NCBI GenBank assembly: GCA_013398055.1
Contig: VZRS01000311.1
Location: 138,015-202,014 of the forward strand
Direction: 5' to 3'
Source of the DNA: Ifrita kowaldi
Lineage: Eukaryota; Chordata; Aves; Passeriformes; Cinclosomatidae
DNA: 64,000 nt
Both the position numbers and the translations under genes were made by a program. Positions 48,198 to 60,777 of this stretch are shown in pieces. Every line of letters begins with the position of its first letter. The stretch's first letter is position 1. The notes under the pieces are model-generated. The model saw nothing but the letters and a program-made list of their open reading frames with translations. It had not been told where the DNA came from and searched no databases.

Positions 48198-49685
48198 TTT
48201 CTGTGGCATCCGCTGACAGCTGCACAGCCCGAGCGCGGGGTCAGCGCCGGCGCACGGCGGAGAGCCCAAACTTTCCCCGGTGGCGAGCCCGGCCTCGCCG
48301 GGGGCACCGGCCGTTCGTGCCAGCATCCCCCGGCAAGGCACAGCCGCCTCCCGGTCCAGCGTGGGATACTGGCGAGGGCTGAGGTCCAGCCCGGGTGGCA
48401 GTCACCTCCCCTTGGCGTACGCTCGCCTTTCCAGAGCCAATTTGCGGTGGTCTGCTCTTCTTTGAAATTATAATATAATTCCGTAAGGTTTTTGTGTTCT
48501 GGGTTTAAGAGAACGTAATTTCTAACATACATATGTAGCCGTATAATAGGCCAGATTCATCCTTGGGTGATATACAACCATAAATAATTCGTTCAAGTTG
48601 ATTGCGGCTTAAGTTTCTTGACCCAGTATCTTTCCTTTCTTTGTGTATGCTTTTAAATTGGCTTCTCCCTCTTGTGCTGTTTAGCTCTAGGGATAGAATT
48701 CTCTTGGTTGCACAGATGTAAAAGCAGAATACTTATACCCACATAAGTAATGGTGCTGAGTTGGGAGTAGGAAGGAGGGTGGAACTACCTCATAGTAGTA
48801 CTTTCTATCTGTTAAATAGATCAAGACTGTCATTGTAATATGCTATTCCAGATAAGGTTATATGGATTAGTTCTCTTGGTTGCAAGTCTTAATCAAAATC
48901 AGCTGACTTTAGGTACTGTCTTAAGACCACAGTGGTCAGTGGTCTTGCAAATCTCTGCTTTTAATTTGGCTTTGATGTGAAATTATGTAGTTTCATTGGC
49001 TTTGCTGGTGGTACACTCACCCAGCAGAGTGTGTGTCCATAAGGTCTGAAACCGCTTTTCTCAGATCTCTGTATAATAGTGCATCACTTTAATAATACCT
49101 GTTTTGCTGTGGGTAGGATTCATCTCACATAACTTCTCTCAGGTTAGCTGGCTAGTCTAAAGCAGTCTTCTGGGTTTTATCTGTGGTCATCTCCAGAGAA
49201 TAATTAATCTTGTCTTTCTCTGGATAGGCTGGCTTTCTCTCAAAGCACTGCTAATTCTTTGCTGTCAATAGAGGAAGCTCGGGAGACTGGCATATTATAG
49301 TTGCCTGTGGTTTCGATGGCTGAATTTAAAAGAGATGAATCCCACTTTAGCATACCATGGTGCCCTAACTGGATACGTACTGTACTGCATTTTGTGCAAT
49401 GTGCAGCTAGGGGTATTCCAGGCAGCCAAGCCAATGAACAAGGCTGTTCAGGTGGTGCTTGGAAGCACCACTTTCTCAATTTTTATGTTGTAAATCTTGA
49501 TTCATCATGTTAGCCTGCTTTCCTGCCACTTACTGCTTGTGTGGTTTTGGGATGTAAGCCCAAAGGCCATAGCTTGTGTGTTACCTGCTGGTTTATACCC
49601 CTGAAGTGCCCTGTTATGCAGAACTTGTTACCATGTTAATTCTGACCAAAGGGCTGGAAAGCCAACTAAGAGATGAGCCACAGTT

Positions 49686-49857
49686 TCATAGAATGATAGA
49701 ATGGTTTGGTTGGAAGGGACCTTAAAGATCATCTTGTTCCACCCCCCCTGCCATGGGCAGGGACACCTTCCCCTAGACCAGGTTACTCCAAGCCCCATCC
49801 TACCTGACCTTGAACATTTCTGGGGATGGGGCATCCACAGCTTCTCTGGGTAACCTA
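49686..49857 (-). mobile_element. CR1 LINE 3' fragment
   Basis: Starts with the reverse complement of the terminal octamer repeat (TCATAGAATGATAGAATGG), then TTGGAAGGGACCTTAAAGAT and GGGATGGGGCATCCACAGCT. 5' truncated. Antisense to FKBP1B. Confidence 0.93.
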
Positions 49858-50590
49858 CCTCAATCCCCAGTTTTTAGCTTTCTGTCAAGGATGTTCCTTA
49901 ATAATTAACTTCATTGATACTTTTAAGTTCTTCTGAACCTGGGCACTTCCCTGGCCAACCTTGAGAAATCAAGGTTAGCAGCTTTAATACACCATGGGCA
50001 CCTAATTGAGCCTGGAAAGTCATCCCTTAGCTTTTAGTGCCTTTGGCAGTACCTAGAACAGGTAAAATGAAAATGATAATTTCATTTTCCAGTGTCAAGC
50101 AAATAATTTCAGCTTTCTTTCCTTTCAGTATGAACATTTTAGGAGGAGCTACCAGGCTCTTAAAAGAACTCAGTGTTCTACTGCTTTACTGTTGCCTGAT
50201 GCTACAAAATTAAACTGCTTTTGTCTGTGAAAATTTCTGTAAAACCCATCCCTGCTAATTAAAGATGCCCTCATAGAGCTGTCTTTCTTGAGTGAAAGGC
50301 ATTAGAGATGTGAATACAAATGGATTTTCTCACAATGTCAGACTGAGACTTTATTTGAAAAATTATAGCAAAAACATTCAGGGAATTATTGAAAGTTATA
50401 ATCCATGAAGTTTTGACTGTCCTTTTGCACTAAAAGAATGTAAATGCATATGTAATGCACACATATATAGGGAGAGTTATCTAAAAGAAAAATTACTTGG
50501 TCTAAGAGCTGAATAGGAGCCAAGCTGGGACCTTTTACCCTAAACTATCCCATTCCTTTCTTGCATATTAGTGATTTGGTAACATACAGT

Positions 50591-51042
50591 CACAGAATCA
50601 TAGAGTTGTTAAGGTTGGAAAAGACCTTTAAGATCATCAGGTCCAACCATCAACCCAGAACCGCCACCATATTCACCATTAAACCATGTCTTCAAATGCC
50701 ATATCCACATGGTTTTTGAACACTTCAAAGCATTGTGACACCACTGCTTGCCTGGGCAGTCAGTGTTTTACAACCCAATGTTTTACAACCCTTTCTGTGA
50801 AGAAGTGTTTCCTAATATCCAATCTAAACCTAACCTGGTGCAACTTGAGGCCATTTCCCCTCACTTTTCCCCTGGCTTTTCCCCTCCACTTATTATCTGG
50901 GAGAAGAGACTGATCCCGTCTTTACTACAGCCTCCTGTCAGGGAGTTCAGAGAGCAATAAGGTGTCCTCTGAGCCTCCTTTTCTCCAGGCCAAACACACC
51001 CATCTCCCTCAGCCAGTCCTCATAATACTTGTGCTCCAAGTT
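50591..51042 (-). mobile_element. CR1 LINE fragment, about 450 bases
   Basis: Reverse-complement CR1: CACAGAATCATAGAG, GGTTGGAAAAGACCTTTAAG, then the GAAGAAGTGTTTCCTAATAT and TTTCTCCAGGCCAAACAC segments and CCTCAGCCAGTCCTCAT. A short local duplication (ATGTTTTACAACCC, repeated from TGTTTTACAACCC) lies near 50764-50790. Antisense to FKBP1B. Confidence 0.92.
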
Positions 51043-51212
51043 GTATGAGGAGCCACTTATACCTACAGCTGTCATGTGGATGTCTCAGATATCCTGAAGT
51101 AACCAAATGGCTAATACCAGATCTCAGTTCAGCATTTTCCTCTTAAAAGATAAACTTGCATAGCCAGGTCCATCAGAGGAAATAAAAGAGTAACCTTTTA
51201 TAATTTCCACAG

Positions 51213-51260
51213 GACGGACATTTCCAAAGAAGGGTCAGACGTGTGTGGTGCACTACACAG
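51213..51260 (+). CDS. FKBP1B: FKBP1B (FKBP12.6) coding exon 2, partial gene
   Basis: A 48-base exon between the acceptor TTTCCACAG and the donor GTAAGG. With a split glycine codon at each end it encodes GRTFPKKGQTCVVHYTG, the highly conserved strand near the N-terminus of FKBP12-type peptidyl-prolyl isomerases. It includes the tyrosine (Tyr26 in mature numbering) that lines the FK506/rapamycin pocket. FKPB12.6 binds and steadies ryanodine receptors in the sarcoplasmic reticulum. The KK in FPKKGQ is as in FKBP1B, where FKBP1A has KR, and the WDCP neighbour also fits FKBP1B. Exon 1 is probably in the gap at 47959-48028. Exon 3 (the MLQNGKKFDSS segment) and exon 4 were looked for up to 64000 and not seen, so they should lie further right. 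Confidence 0.88.
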
Positions 51261-53059
51261 GTAAGGCATGTTCTGGATGTTCTCCCGATAACAACTGCTT
51301 CACAATCAAGAGTGATTTTCCATTTCAGATGTCTGTTGTATTTTTTGCTTTGTTCTGTCATTCATAATCCATTGGACAATGTTTGGATGGGTTTCCTGAG
51401 TATTTCACTTCTAGCTGAGCTGTTCAAGCTACAGTACCTAGATGTGCCTGGTAGCAGATTTGCCACAGGTAGCGTTCGATGGTGAGGGGTTTGCAGAAGA
51501 AGCTGCAGACCTGATTCATTAAGCCAGTTTACTAGCTAATGTAATCAAGCATGAAACAGTCAAAATGCTGGGTTCATATTTTTACAGCCTCTGATCTTGA
51601 CACAGACAATTAATGATTGTATATATCTTAAAAGCATGTGTCCATGTATTGGCAGTAAAATTCATTCCAGATTGAAGAGATCAATACAAGGTCTGTTTAA
51701 ACACCTGCTTTATGGATTTGTGTGAATCTTAAGTGGTGAGCTGGTTAATGGAGCTGCTTATGCTGAAGAAGAAAACGTGCTTTAAATCAGTTTATGATGT
51801 TTTGCTTTGTATGTATTTATGTAAGTTGTCAAAAGGATGCAAAAATCTCCACAGTCCAAGTCTCTGACTGGGAAGTTCCCTTCAAGAGCTGCTATTTCAT
51901 GAGGTATTTTCCTTAAGAAGCCAACATGCAGGTTATGTAGGGTTTGAAGCTTCTGATCTGGGCCTAGATAATGAGGTATTGTTTTCGTCTAGTATTCAGG
52001 ATGATAGGAAAGATCTCTCTGGTAACTTAACTGTTGGTTTCCTTCAACTTTGTGCTTGCTTCTGTAGCTTACTACTGGAGCAAGATGGGAACATTTTCCA
52101 ATAAATACAACTAATGAAGTAAACCTGTTTGTATTTTCAATAAAGTTTTTGATATCATTTCAATAATACCACCATTTAGAAGGTTATATGGGAGTTAGTG
52201 CATTGATTTGGGGTGTAAGTTGTTTGGGTTTAAGCTCCTATATGTTAATATATACAGAGTATTTTGATCTAATGAGGATTTCTAGTTTGAATTAGAAGTT
52301 GTTAAACATGTGGCTCTCCCATGCCAGTCTCAGCTCTTACAGACATTTCTCTGTAACTTGATATGAAAATAGATGTTTTGAAATTATTTTTGTGAATATG
52401 CTGAAAGATATGTTTCTCTTCCTGTCCAAACTTCAAAAGGTTTTATGAAATAAAGTTGTCACCTCCCACCCCTAGTTAGTTCAAGATAAATTTAAATGTC
52501 AGAACTGAAATAAGCAAAAAAAAATTGAGCCTGGTGGCTCCCACAAAGCACATTTTTTCTGGATAACTTCAGAGAGTGTGAATGGTAAATGTGAAAAGAT
52601 AACAAGATGCTGCATACTCCTATTGATATTAGATAGTGTCTTAGATGAGGCTGTCATAAGCTGGCTTTGGCATAAAAGACTTTATAAAAACTCATTAAAT
52701 CAAGCTCGAAAGTAAGCTGTGCTTTCTCCATATATCTTGCTGCTGGTGCAATGCGACCTCTCTTGACTCCCAGATTGGAACAGGTATCAGGGGAAGCTCA
52801 TCACCTCAGTTCCACTGCTGGTGCCAGCAGTCTTTGGTGGTAATGTTTTTAAATTGAGCCCATGGTTAGTGGATAAAGTGTTTCCTTCCAGTTGTCCATA
52901 AAGCATGTGGGTAAGATGACATGTAAGTGTTCAGTTTTAATTTAAAACTGTTTTATCTGAATCCAGTACAGTTTCTTTTTGTACTGATGAGATTCCGGAT
53001 ATGCCTGGTATTTATCTTGGAATGATCTCTGTCTTATTTCTGTGATCTTATTAGGCCTC

Positions 53060-53180
53060 AATGTACTTAATACTTATCCTCACCACACTCTTGTGAGTCC
53101 TGCTTTAGGAATTGGGTAGCTAAGTTACAGGGAAGTCCACGGCGAAATCCAGAACCTCTGTCTTGACACCTAAAATGGGA
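53060..53180 (+). mobile_element. Possible MIR-type SINE relic
   Basis: The order TTATCCTCACCACACTCTTG, TAGCTAAGTTACAGGGAAGT and AACCTCTGTCTTGACACC resembles the MIR core and tail, with a lost or diverged middle. By eye only; weaker than the element at 26795. Confidence 0.35.
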
Positions 53181-56066
53181 GTTAGGAAAAACTAAGACAC
53201 CTAGGTACAAGGACATGATCCAGAAATCCTGCTTTTCAGAGCTGCTTAATATTGTGTAGCATGTATAACTCTCAAGTTATCTCCATATTCAGCCTATGTG
53301 TCACTCTGGAGCTGGGCACAGATACCTGTGAGGAGGTGTTGTGTTACAGGAAGTGAGGGAACCATGCACTGACTGGACTCCATCAAGATCCAGAGATTGT
53401 TTGGATCCCCAGAAAAGCCTGACCTCACTGGAGTGCTTGGAGCACAGCTCTGAATCCAGGATCAGGGAGAGCAGAGACAGCCCCCTTCAGCCAAAAACAC
53501 GGCCTGTGGGAGCCCACTTGATGTGTAATAATTGAACAGTTGTTTCAGACATGGCAAACCTATCCCCAGCTGGCTCTTGCAATAGAAGGGGGTCATAACT
53601 CTGCTTGCCACATCCTTAACTGCAGCCAATACACTCTTGGGGAGAAGAAAGCTGAAATTTCCCACTCACTCCAGTTTAGCTTGGGACGCTCAGCAGTGAA
53701 GAGTGCAAGAGCCATGGGCAAGGAAAGGAGCAGGCAAGAGGGTGAATATTGGTGCAGGCATTCATGCAGGGATGTGGAAGGAGTTGTAGTGCAATCCCTG
53801 TCTTTGGGGATTAATTCAATACTTTTTTTTTAATCCTATGATTTTCCCGTGTGGTGGTGCCAGCTGGGTAGGCCATGTAATGTCTTGCAGCAGCCCTTCT
53901 GCTCTCATACCAACACACACTGTGGTGATACAGCTCCTTAGCACAAATGTGGTTGGTCTGTGATTGCCTGATGGGCTAGTTTTTGGTACACGTGTAGAGA
54001 AAACATTGCCTGCCCACTAAATTATTCCTGTCTCAAAGGGCAGGAGAGGCTAAAATGGGTTTTCTTCTGCCAGAGCAAGTTATGAATCTTTAAGGAGACT
54101 CCAGTGAGGAGTGGGCTATGTGCTCTATAGTGTCTTATTTCCCCTCTTGCCTTTGCTCTTATAGGCATGCATTTACCATGCATGGATGGGGAATAATGGC
54201 AGAGAGCGTGGACAGGAAGGGAGTGCTGGCACTGCAGGAGTAAAAGTAACCTCCATTTGTTAGAAGTAAGCTGTCTGTATGACTTGTCCTGGTGGTCCAT
54301 GCAGGAAAAGTCCAGAGAGGACCAAAGGCTGGGACCCCAGATGTTTGGCAGAGCTTTAGAGTTGTCTGCTTGTCCTCCAGGATTTTATGATTCATCACCA
54401 AGGTAGGGATTCTGCAGGGTAGTTTCTAGTCTGACAACCCTGCATGTTCTGGAGGAGTGGGAAGTGAGAACTGGATTCTCCTCAAGATGAAGGAGAACTG
54501 TGATTGAGTTTTACACTTCTGCTGTCAGCGCTCCAGCTATTAGGCTGTTACATGTGGCAGCTTTTCCTCTTTCTCTCCTTGATCAACTGGATGCATAATC
54601 TCAGGATACCGCATGGTCTGATTCTCAAAAGCATTGTGATGCCTTAATGAACAGACCTAGGTTCCAGTGGCAGCGGGAGTTAAGGTGCAGCCTCACTAGG
54701 GAGCAGTTTAGAAAGGACCTCTTAGTTCAAGCAAATTGGTTTTAATTATTTTTTCCCCCCTTAGGAGTAATTCCCAGCTGCTTTACAATTAGAGCAGGAT
54801 CTTTGGATTACCCTTCAGAAGTACCTAATCGCCCTTTCGTAAGACGCCTTAGTGCCTAACTTTGGTCCTGTAAATCACCTGTTAATTTTTCAGCTTTGCA
54901 CGGCCTGATTTAAGTACACAAATAGATGTCCAGATCATTGCAGAAGATTAGATAGGAGGACTGTGATAGAACATGAAACCGAGTCCCAGTCTTAGTATAT
55001 GATGGAAAAATGTGGTCAGATTCCTGTATGCTCATCTTTGTTAAAAAAATTACAAATATAATAATTTCTTCTTAGCATCCAGAATCTATGTTGAGTCTCA
55101 AAAGTTACCTGACACAATATTACAGTAATGGGATTAATAGATAAGGCAGAGCACTGGCACTGAAATGCATTTGCAGCAGCACTGCTTTATGTCATATTTT
55201 TTGTCAGAGATTTCATTGAGCAAGCTTCTGAAAGCCTTTGGCAATCTGCTTACTCCTTCTGTTTTCCATCTGCAAAATGATAGCTGGACTTTGCCTGCCT
55301 CCTGTAGAGAGATTGCAGGGGGTTTGAGATACAAACTGCCTCCTTCTTCATGCCTGTTGTAATGGCAACCTAATCTTGATTGGGTCTTCAGGTTATGCTG
55401 GACTACTGACAGTAGTACAAGCAAAATAATTAATCCCAGAGTGCATAAAAGGAATTAAGGCATTTTCTGCAGTTTTGTTTCCTGTGATTTAAATTTCTTG
55501 ACTCTGGCAATGGGAATTAGCAGTGTAGAATTTTCAAAGATTTATGAAGATGATACAAAATGTGACTTTCAGTTGGAAGTGCCCCTAAACAAAAACTTCC
55601 CTGAGGAGGGGTATGCTCTGTCTGGAGACTGTGAGGTAAAACCTCCACTCCAGGAAGCTGAATCCCATTCCTGTCCCTCCTGCTGGATGATAGTGTGCCT
55701 TCACAGAAGCTTTGTGTGTACTGCATCTAAATCTGCTCATGATAATGAGAGGGCAGCTTTTTTTCCCAAGTTATTCAGAATTGACATTCTCTTGTGTTGT
55801 CCCATGTAGCTTGTGGCAGAGCTGAATTCTTAACCTCTTCATCTTTTTGGCCACCTGTAAAACTCTGATTATAATACAATTACCCTTTTTAAGGAACTGG
55901 TGATAACCAGTGTTTGTAGCGTGCTGGAACTGACTTATTTAAGTGAGACTATAAAGACATAGTAAATCATTAATTATTTATTAAACTGTACTTCTCTCAG
56001 AAGATTTTTCATAGACTTTTTAGGCTAGGACTATGGCCCCAAAATTGGACTAGATAGATTTCCAAC

Positions 56067-56360
56067 AGAGTAGAATATTTCAGTTGGAAGGGACCTACAA
56101 TGATCGTCTCTTCCAACTGCCTGATGACATAAGGGCGACCAAAAGTTAAAGTAGGTGGGAAGGTCATTGTCCAAATGCCTCTTATACACTGGCAGGTTTG
56201 GGGCATCAACCACCTCTCCAGTGCTGGGCCCCACACCAGTGGGAAGTGAAGAAAGGCTTCCTAATGTCCAGTCTAAACCTCCCCTGGTGCAGCTTTGAAC
56301 CATTCCCACATGTCCTGTCACTGGATCGCAGGGAGAAGAGCCCAGCAGCTCCCTCTACAC
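56067..56360 (-). mobile_element. CR1 LINE 3' fragment, about 290 bases
   Basis: Reverse-complement CR1: CAGTTGGAAGGGACCTACAA, CTTCCAACTGCCTGA, GGTTTGGGGCATCAACCACC, then CTTCCTAATGTCCAGTCTAA and CCTGTCACTGGATCGC. A different subfamily from the copies carrying GGACCTTAAAGATC. Confidence 0.9.
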
Positions 56361-59274
56361 GTCAATATTTCAATACTGAGAAGTTGATTTTTTTATTATT
56401 TTTTTAATGCTTAAAGTGAAATTCCACATTGAAATTAATGAATGCTACTCCATTTATTTCAGCTGAGCTGTACAAATTAATTCTGTTTTAGGAAGCAGGC
56501 TTTTATTTAAAGCAGGACAAATGATTAACTGCTCTTTTCCTAGTGGTCTGAGGACAAATTCGTATCATCTTCTTTTCCCATATATTGCCAGAATTACTTT
56601 ATGTTGTTTCTTTAGCTTTGGTAGTGGTGTAGTGTTGAGAATTATGGTTGTGTCTGTGAAGTTGAAAGCTCTTTATATAACAAAAGCATACTGCACAGAT
56701 ATAGATGAACAGTAATTCATAGAATATGCTTGATTTATCATGATTAAAAAAACTATTTTCCATTTAACACAATAGAAATGTAATGCAATTCCCTTGAAAT
56801 AACTCTTGCCAAAATGAGTATTTTTCTTGGATCAAAATCAACCCAGCCTTAAGTGTACGTAGTAATAGCCAGAGATTTGTCTACACTGACATGCTCTCAA
56901 AAAGACTAACATAAGTTCAGAGTAACTTTACAGAGTGTCACCTGTTTGTCTATGAGCATGACTGATGTACATCAGCTTTGTGAAAGCACTTTGTGCCAGG
57001 TGAGTACAGGAGGATGTTCTTTCTCTGGCCCCACTTTCGGAAACGTCTGTACCACTCACTTCAAGTGGGAGCTCTGCATGCGTAGCTGATAGGAAAATTG
57101 AACTAAGTAAGGCATTTAATCAAAATTCTTTGTCTCCAGAAGGCTGTCTAGCTGGGTTTGGAAGAGGATAGTGAACACTGCAATTAGAACTATCATTAAT
57201 AAGAATTGTATTGTAACAGACATTATAATTGAGCCTTGATTTAAAGCCAGCTAAATCTTGCTTACGTAGAAGGAACTTAATTCTTTAATCAAGCCTGTTC
57301 CCGAGATAAAATATACCAAAGGAGTGTGATGTCTGCCCATCTTTTGGGGACTGCCAGATTTTTGTATTTTTTTATTTAATGCCTTGATTTGAAAGAATAA
57401 AGCCTTTTACTTCTATGGAGATCTTGGTGGCAGCTAAGCACTTAGAAACGTCTTTTTTCTTCGTTGGATCATAACTGCAGAAAGTAGTTCTAGTCCTCCC
57501 TGAGGAACGTGGTCTTCTGCTACCCCTTAGAAACCATTTGCAAGTCTTAAACTCTGTCAATAACGGGAGAAGAATTCTCATCTTTGCTTATTTAATATAG
57601 ATTAGTTATCCCTGGAAGTATTTCAGCAGTGGCTTGGGCCTGATAGTGATGATAGTGATCAGAGTACAGAAGCAAAGGTCTGAGCAGAAGAGATTTCTCC
57701 TACACATTTTGCTGCCAGCTTAGTGACTGACATCAGGTTTATTCCTTCCTCTTTCATTTTGTAAATTTGACAGAAAAAGGGGCCATGCCTCTCAAAATTG
57801 TCATGCAATTAATGTTTGGAAGTGCAGTGAGACTCACTGTAAGAAGCTATTGATGTGAAAAAGTGATTTGATTAATAAAAAGGTTCAGAGATTTGTAAGA
57901 AAAAAGTAGCAGCTTCAGCAGCAGAGTGAGTGAGTTTAAATTGAACACACCAGATTCTTGCCTGATGGAAAAGGATCAGTGTAATAAAGTGTAGCCTCAA
58001 GTTTCTCAGTTGCTCCTCCTTTGCTGTGTTGCTGTGTATGGTGCCCATTGGTTTCACTGAAATCACTTGTGGTGGTAGGTGCTATTTAATGTGGGTAAGT
58101 GAATCAGAAGAGGACCTTGAACTGTTTCAGGAGTGTTCTTATCGGCAACCTCAGCTGTGAAGCCTTGGTTTGACTTAAGAATTGGAAGTCTGTCCCCTTA
58201 AGGATGCTCCCCATGGCACTGAGGTGTTATTTGGACAGCTGCTGATATGCTTTGAGGAAAGAAAGGGAAGGCTTCAGGACTGCCCATAAACACTGTCTTA
58301 CATTCATTTGGGAAGAAGACAGGATGGGTTTCATTCTTGCAGAGTAAAGAAGATTATAAATAGATTTCTTCAAGATAGCATACATGGGCACTTTCTCCCC
58401 TGACAGAGACTTCTCTGTCAGCATGAGACATGCTGAGTGATTTGGTGACTGCTAGCTTCGATTTTGGAACACTTGCTAACCTTTACAGGAGTTCCTTTCC
58501 TGGAGGGATTGTAGCATCATGCTCTCATCCTATTGTGCACAGAAATGAAACTGCTAGCGAATAATTAAACCTCCTACCTCACAAAAGCCTTGAAGAAATG
58601 GATTTCAAGATACTAAAAAAAAAAAAAAAGCTCACAAAGCAGATTATCTAAAGTACCAAAGAACTAATAGCCTCTATTCATCAAGTTTTTAAAAGCTCAG
58701 AGCTGATCCAAAGAAGTGCCATCTTTTAGAAAATTAGATTGCTGTTTCAAACAAGGTATTTTTGCTGGATCCTCTTCGCACTTATTTTCAATGATCCCAG
58801 TGTGCCCTGCTTACAGCTCATACCTGTATTTGAGGACTTAGACCTGAAAGATTTGCATCAATTCTTGATCATTAGAATTCCAGGCCCTTACAAGAATGAC
58901 GTCATTTTCTAGTAATTTATGCAGCCAAAAATCAAAGAATTATTGAAAAAACTGTGCGATGAATAGTATTTGTTAATGTACAATGTACAAATGATCCTAC
59001 CTCAGCCACAGGAGAAACTCACATCAGCAGGCACCAGTGATAGGCTTGTCTCCCTTTATCGACAAAATAGAACTGACATCACTGTATTTACCTAATTAAG
59101 AAGTCTAAATTGAGAGCTTAGTTACCTTGGGTTACCTAAATAGTTAGATTGTGGATATGTCTGTCTTTCTATTGATTAGATAAAGAGCTTAATACGATTC
59201 CTAGGTCAGGCAGCTCAGCTAGGCAGGGAGTGTGGAAGGGGGAATATTTTCTAAATTAGACAACACGTGGTGTC

Positions 59275-59600
59275 ATCCCTCCGCAGTGGATGCACGACAG
59301 GGATACGTATGATACACCTCATCTCAGGTGTATTGCCTGAGCGGATGCTGTGCAGCCGGAGATCTCTGCAGGCGTGTGATCTTCAGCACTCACTGTGCTG
59401 GTCCAAGTGCTGCAGGGATGTGTGTGGGAGATCCCTGGGGAGGGCATTGCCAAGGAGCTCACATGGTCCCTGTTTTTGGTGCTGGGGAGCAGCTGAACAG
59501 GCAGCCTCGGAGGATGCACACTCTGCCGCGGGAAGCGGCGGCTCGGCGTTGGCAGGAGTTCTGCTGAGTCTTGCTGAACCAGGGCCAGGGTGGGGGGGCT
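59275..59600. other. GC-rich patch inside the FKBP1B intron
   Basis: A stretch richer in G and C than its surroundings, with several CpG (for example CTGCCGCGGGAAGCGGCGGC near 59521). Open frames occur on both strands, none recognised. It could be a regulatory element, an alternative first exon, or a diverged repeat. Confidence 0.35.
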
Positions 59601-60777
59601 TTATATTGAAAGCAACATCTCTCAATTGAGACATATTATTTAGGTTTACTTACTCAAGGGCATTGTAAATCTTCCTTAATTTTTTTTTTTCACAAGACTG
59701 CTGGCAGCAGAAATTTGTACTCCCTTGCACATCACTTAGTGTGAGGGATCTTAAATGTTGTAGCCATGGTGTCATCAGGCAGAGCCAGAGGATCATTTTA
59801 GCTAAGGCAGCAGGTCCATGTACTTAGGCAGTGTAGTCCTTTGTCTCCCATCCTACACCCTGGGACTTCTAAAACTCAGTGTTACAGCAGTGGTTGTGAG
59901 GTACATTTGATTTGTAGATCTCCCTCTGTCTCTTCTTAGGATATCCCAAGTCTGGTTACTCCGTCCAGATATTTTCCATTTAATTCTGCATAGTTACTCG
60001 GTTCTTAGTTGTCTCTTGCTGCTCTAATTCACTTCCCTTTGCACATTTAATGATGTGACAACCTTGATTTAGCAAGATTGTCTTCTCTTACTCTGTTCTC
60101 AGTGAGAAATGAAAGACTTGTTTTCTGAAGGTGGTTTCCTGCTGGACAGAGGAAAAGACCTAACACTTAATTAGTTCATTTTCCAATCGATGATTGCTAC
60201 AAGAAAAGATGCTCCTAGATGCATTGGTTTTATCTAGTTTTTAATGACCAAAGTGAAAATGCCATTTTGCTACTTCCTAGCCTGTTGAAGTTGCTGCTGT
60301 TGTGACTTTGAAAGTAGCAGCTTTCTGTTGAAAGCTTTTACACTGCATTAGGAAAAAAAACCCCAAACACAAACGAGTAGTTGTTTGGAAATTACACTAA
60401 AATACTATATAAGGGTTACAGTTGAGGGAACTTACATTTTTGTTCTTCTGTGGAGAAATTTCTGGTTTTGCTACAAGCAGGGATTTTCAAGGAGAGAGAA
60501 GGGCGTCATACTTTTGGAGGTCCAATGTGGCCATATCTAGAACACATAAAAGAAAGCAGAAGGTGAGTCACAGAGTGGGCAAGTTCCTGAGGCATCGTCA
60601 CCAAATGTTGCCATTTTCAGACTGGAATGTACAATTATTAGCCTGAAGAACTGAAATAAATTATTTTATTTGTAAAACCTGTAATTTTGGTGAAAAAGTG
60701 TTTCCCAGAGATTTTATTTTGAAGATAGAGGATCTGAGTCTGAAATTCATAGGCTGCTGCCAGCACCATATGTATAT

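Larger units (their letters stand above)
47870..48430. promoter_or_regulatory. CpG island, likely two-way promoter of WDCP copy B and FKBP1B
   Basis: A dense GC- and CpG-rich block interrupted by a gap, with an unresolved base at 48133. WDCP copy B lies to the left on the minus strand and an FKBP1B exon to the right on the plus strand, so the block sits where human WDCP and FKBP1B start head to head. No TATA box was obvious. Neither first exon could be placed; the FKBP1B start segment (MGVEIETISPGDG in the family) was not found in the visible sequence and is probably in the gap. Confidence 0.6.
48431..51212 (+). other. FKBP1B intron 1 (inferred)
   Basis: Sequence between the CpG island and the FKBP1B exon. 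It contains two CR1 fragments (49686-49857 and 50591-51042); the second ends 170 bases before the exon. No other exon was recognised. Confidence 0.55.

Noticed and set aside
47604..48532. Large open frames crossing the gap at 47959-48028
   Set aside because: Same artefact: GC-rich, stop-poor island sequence joined through N.
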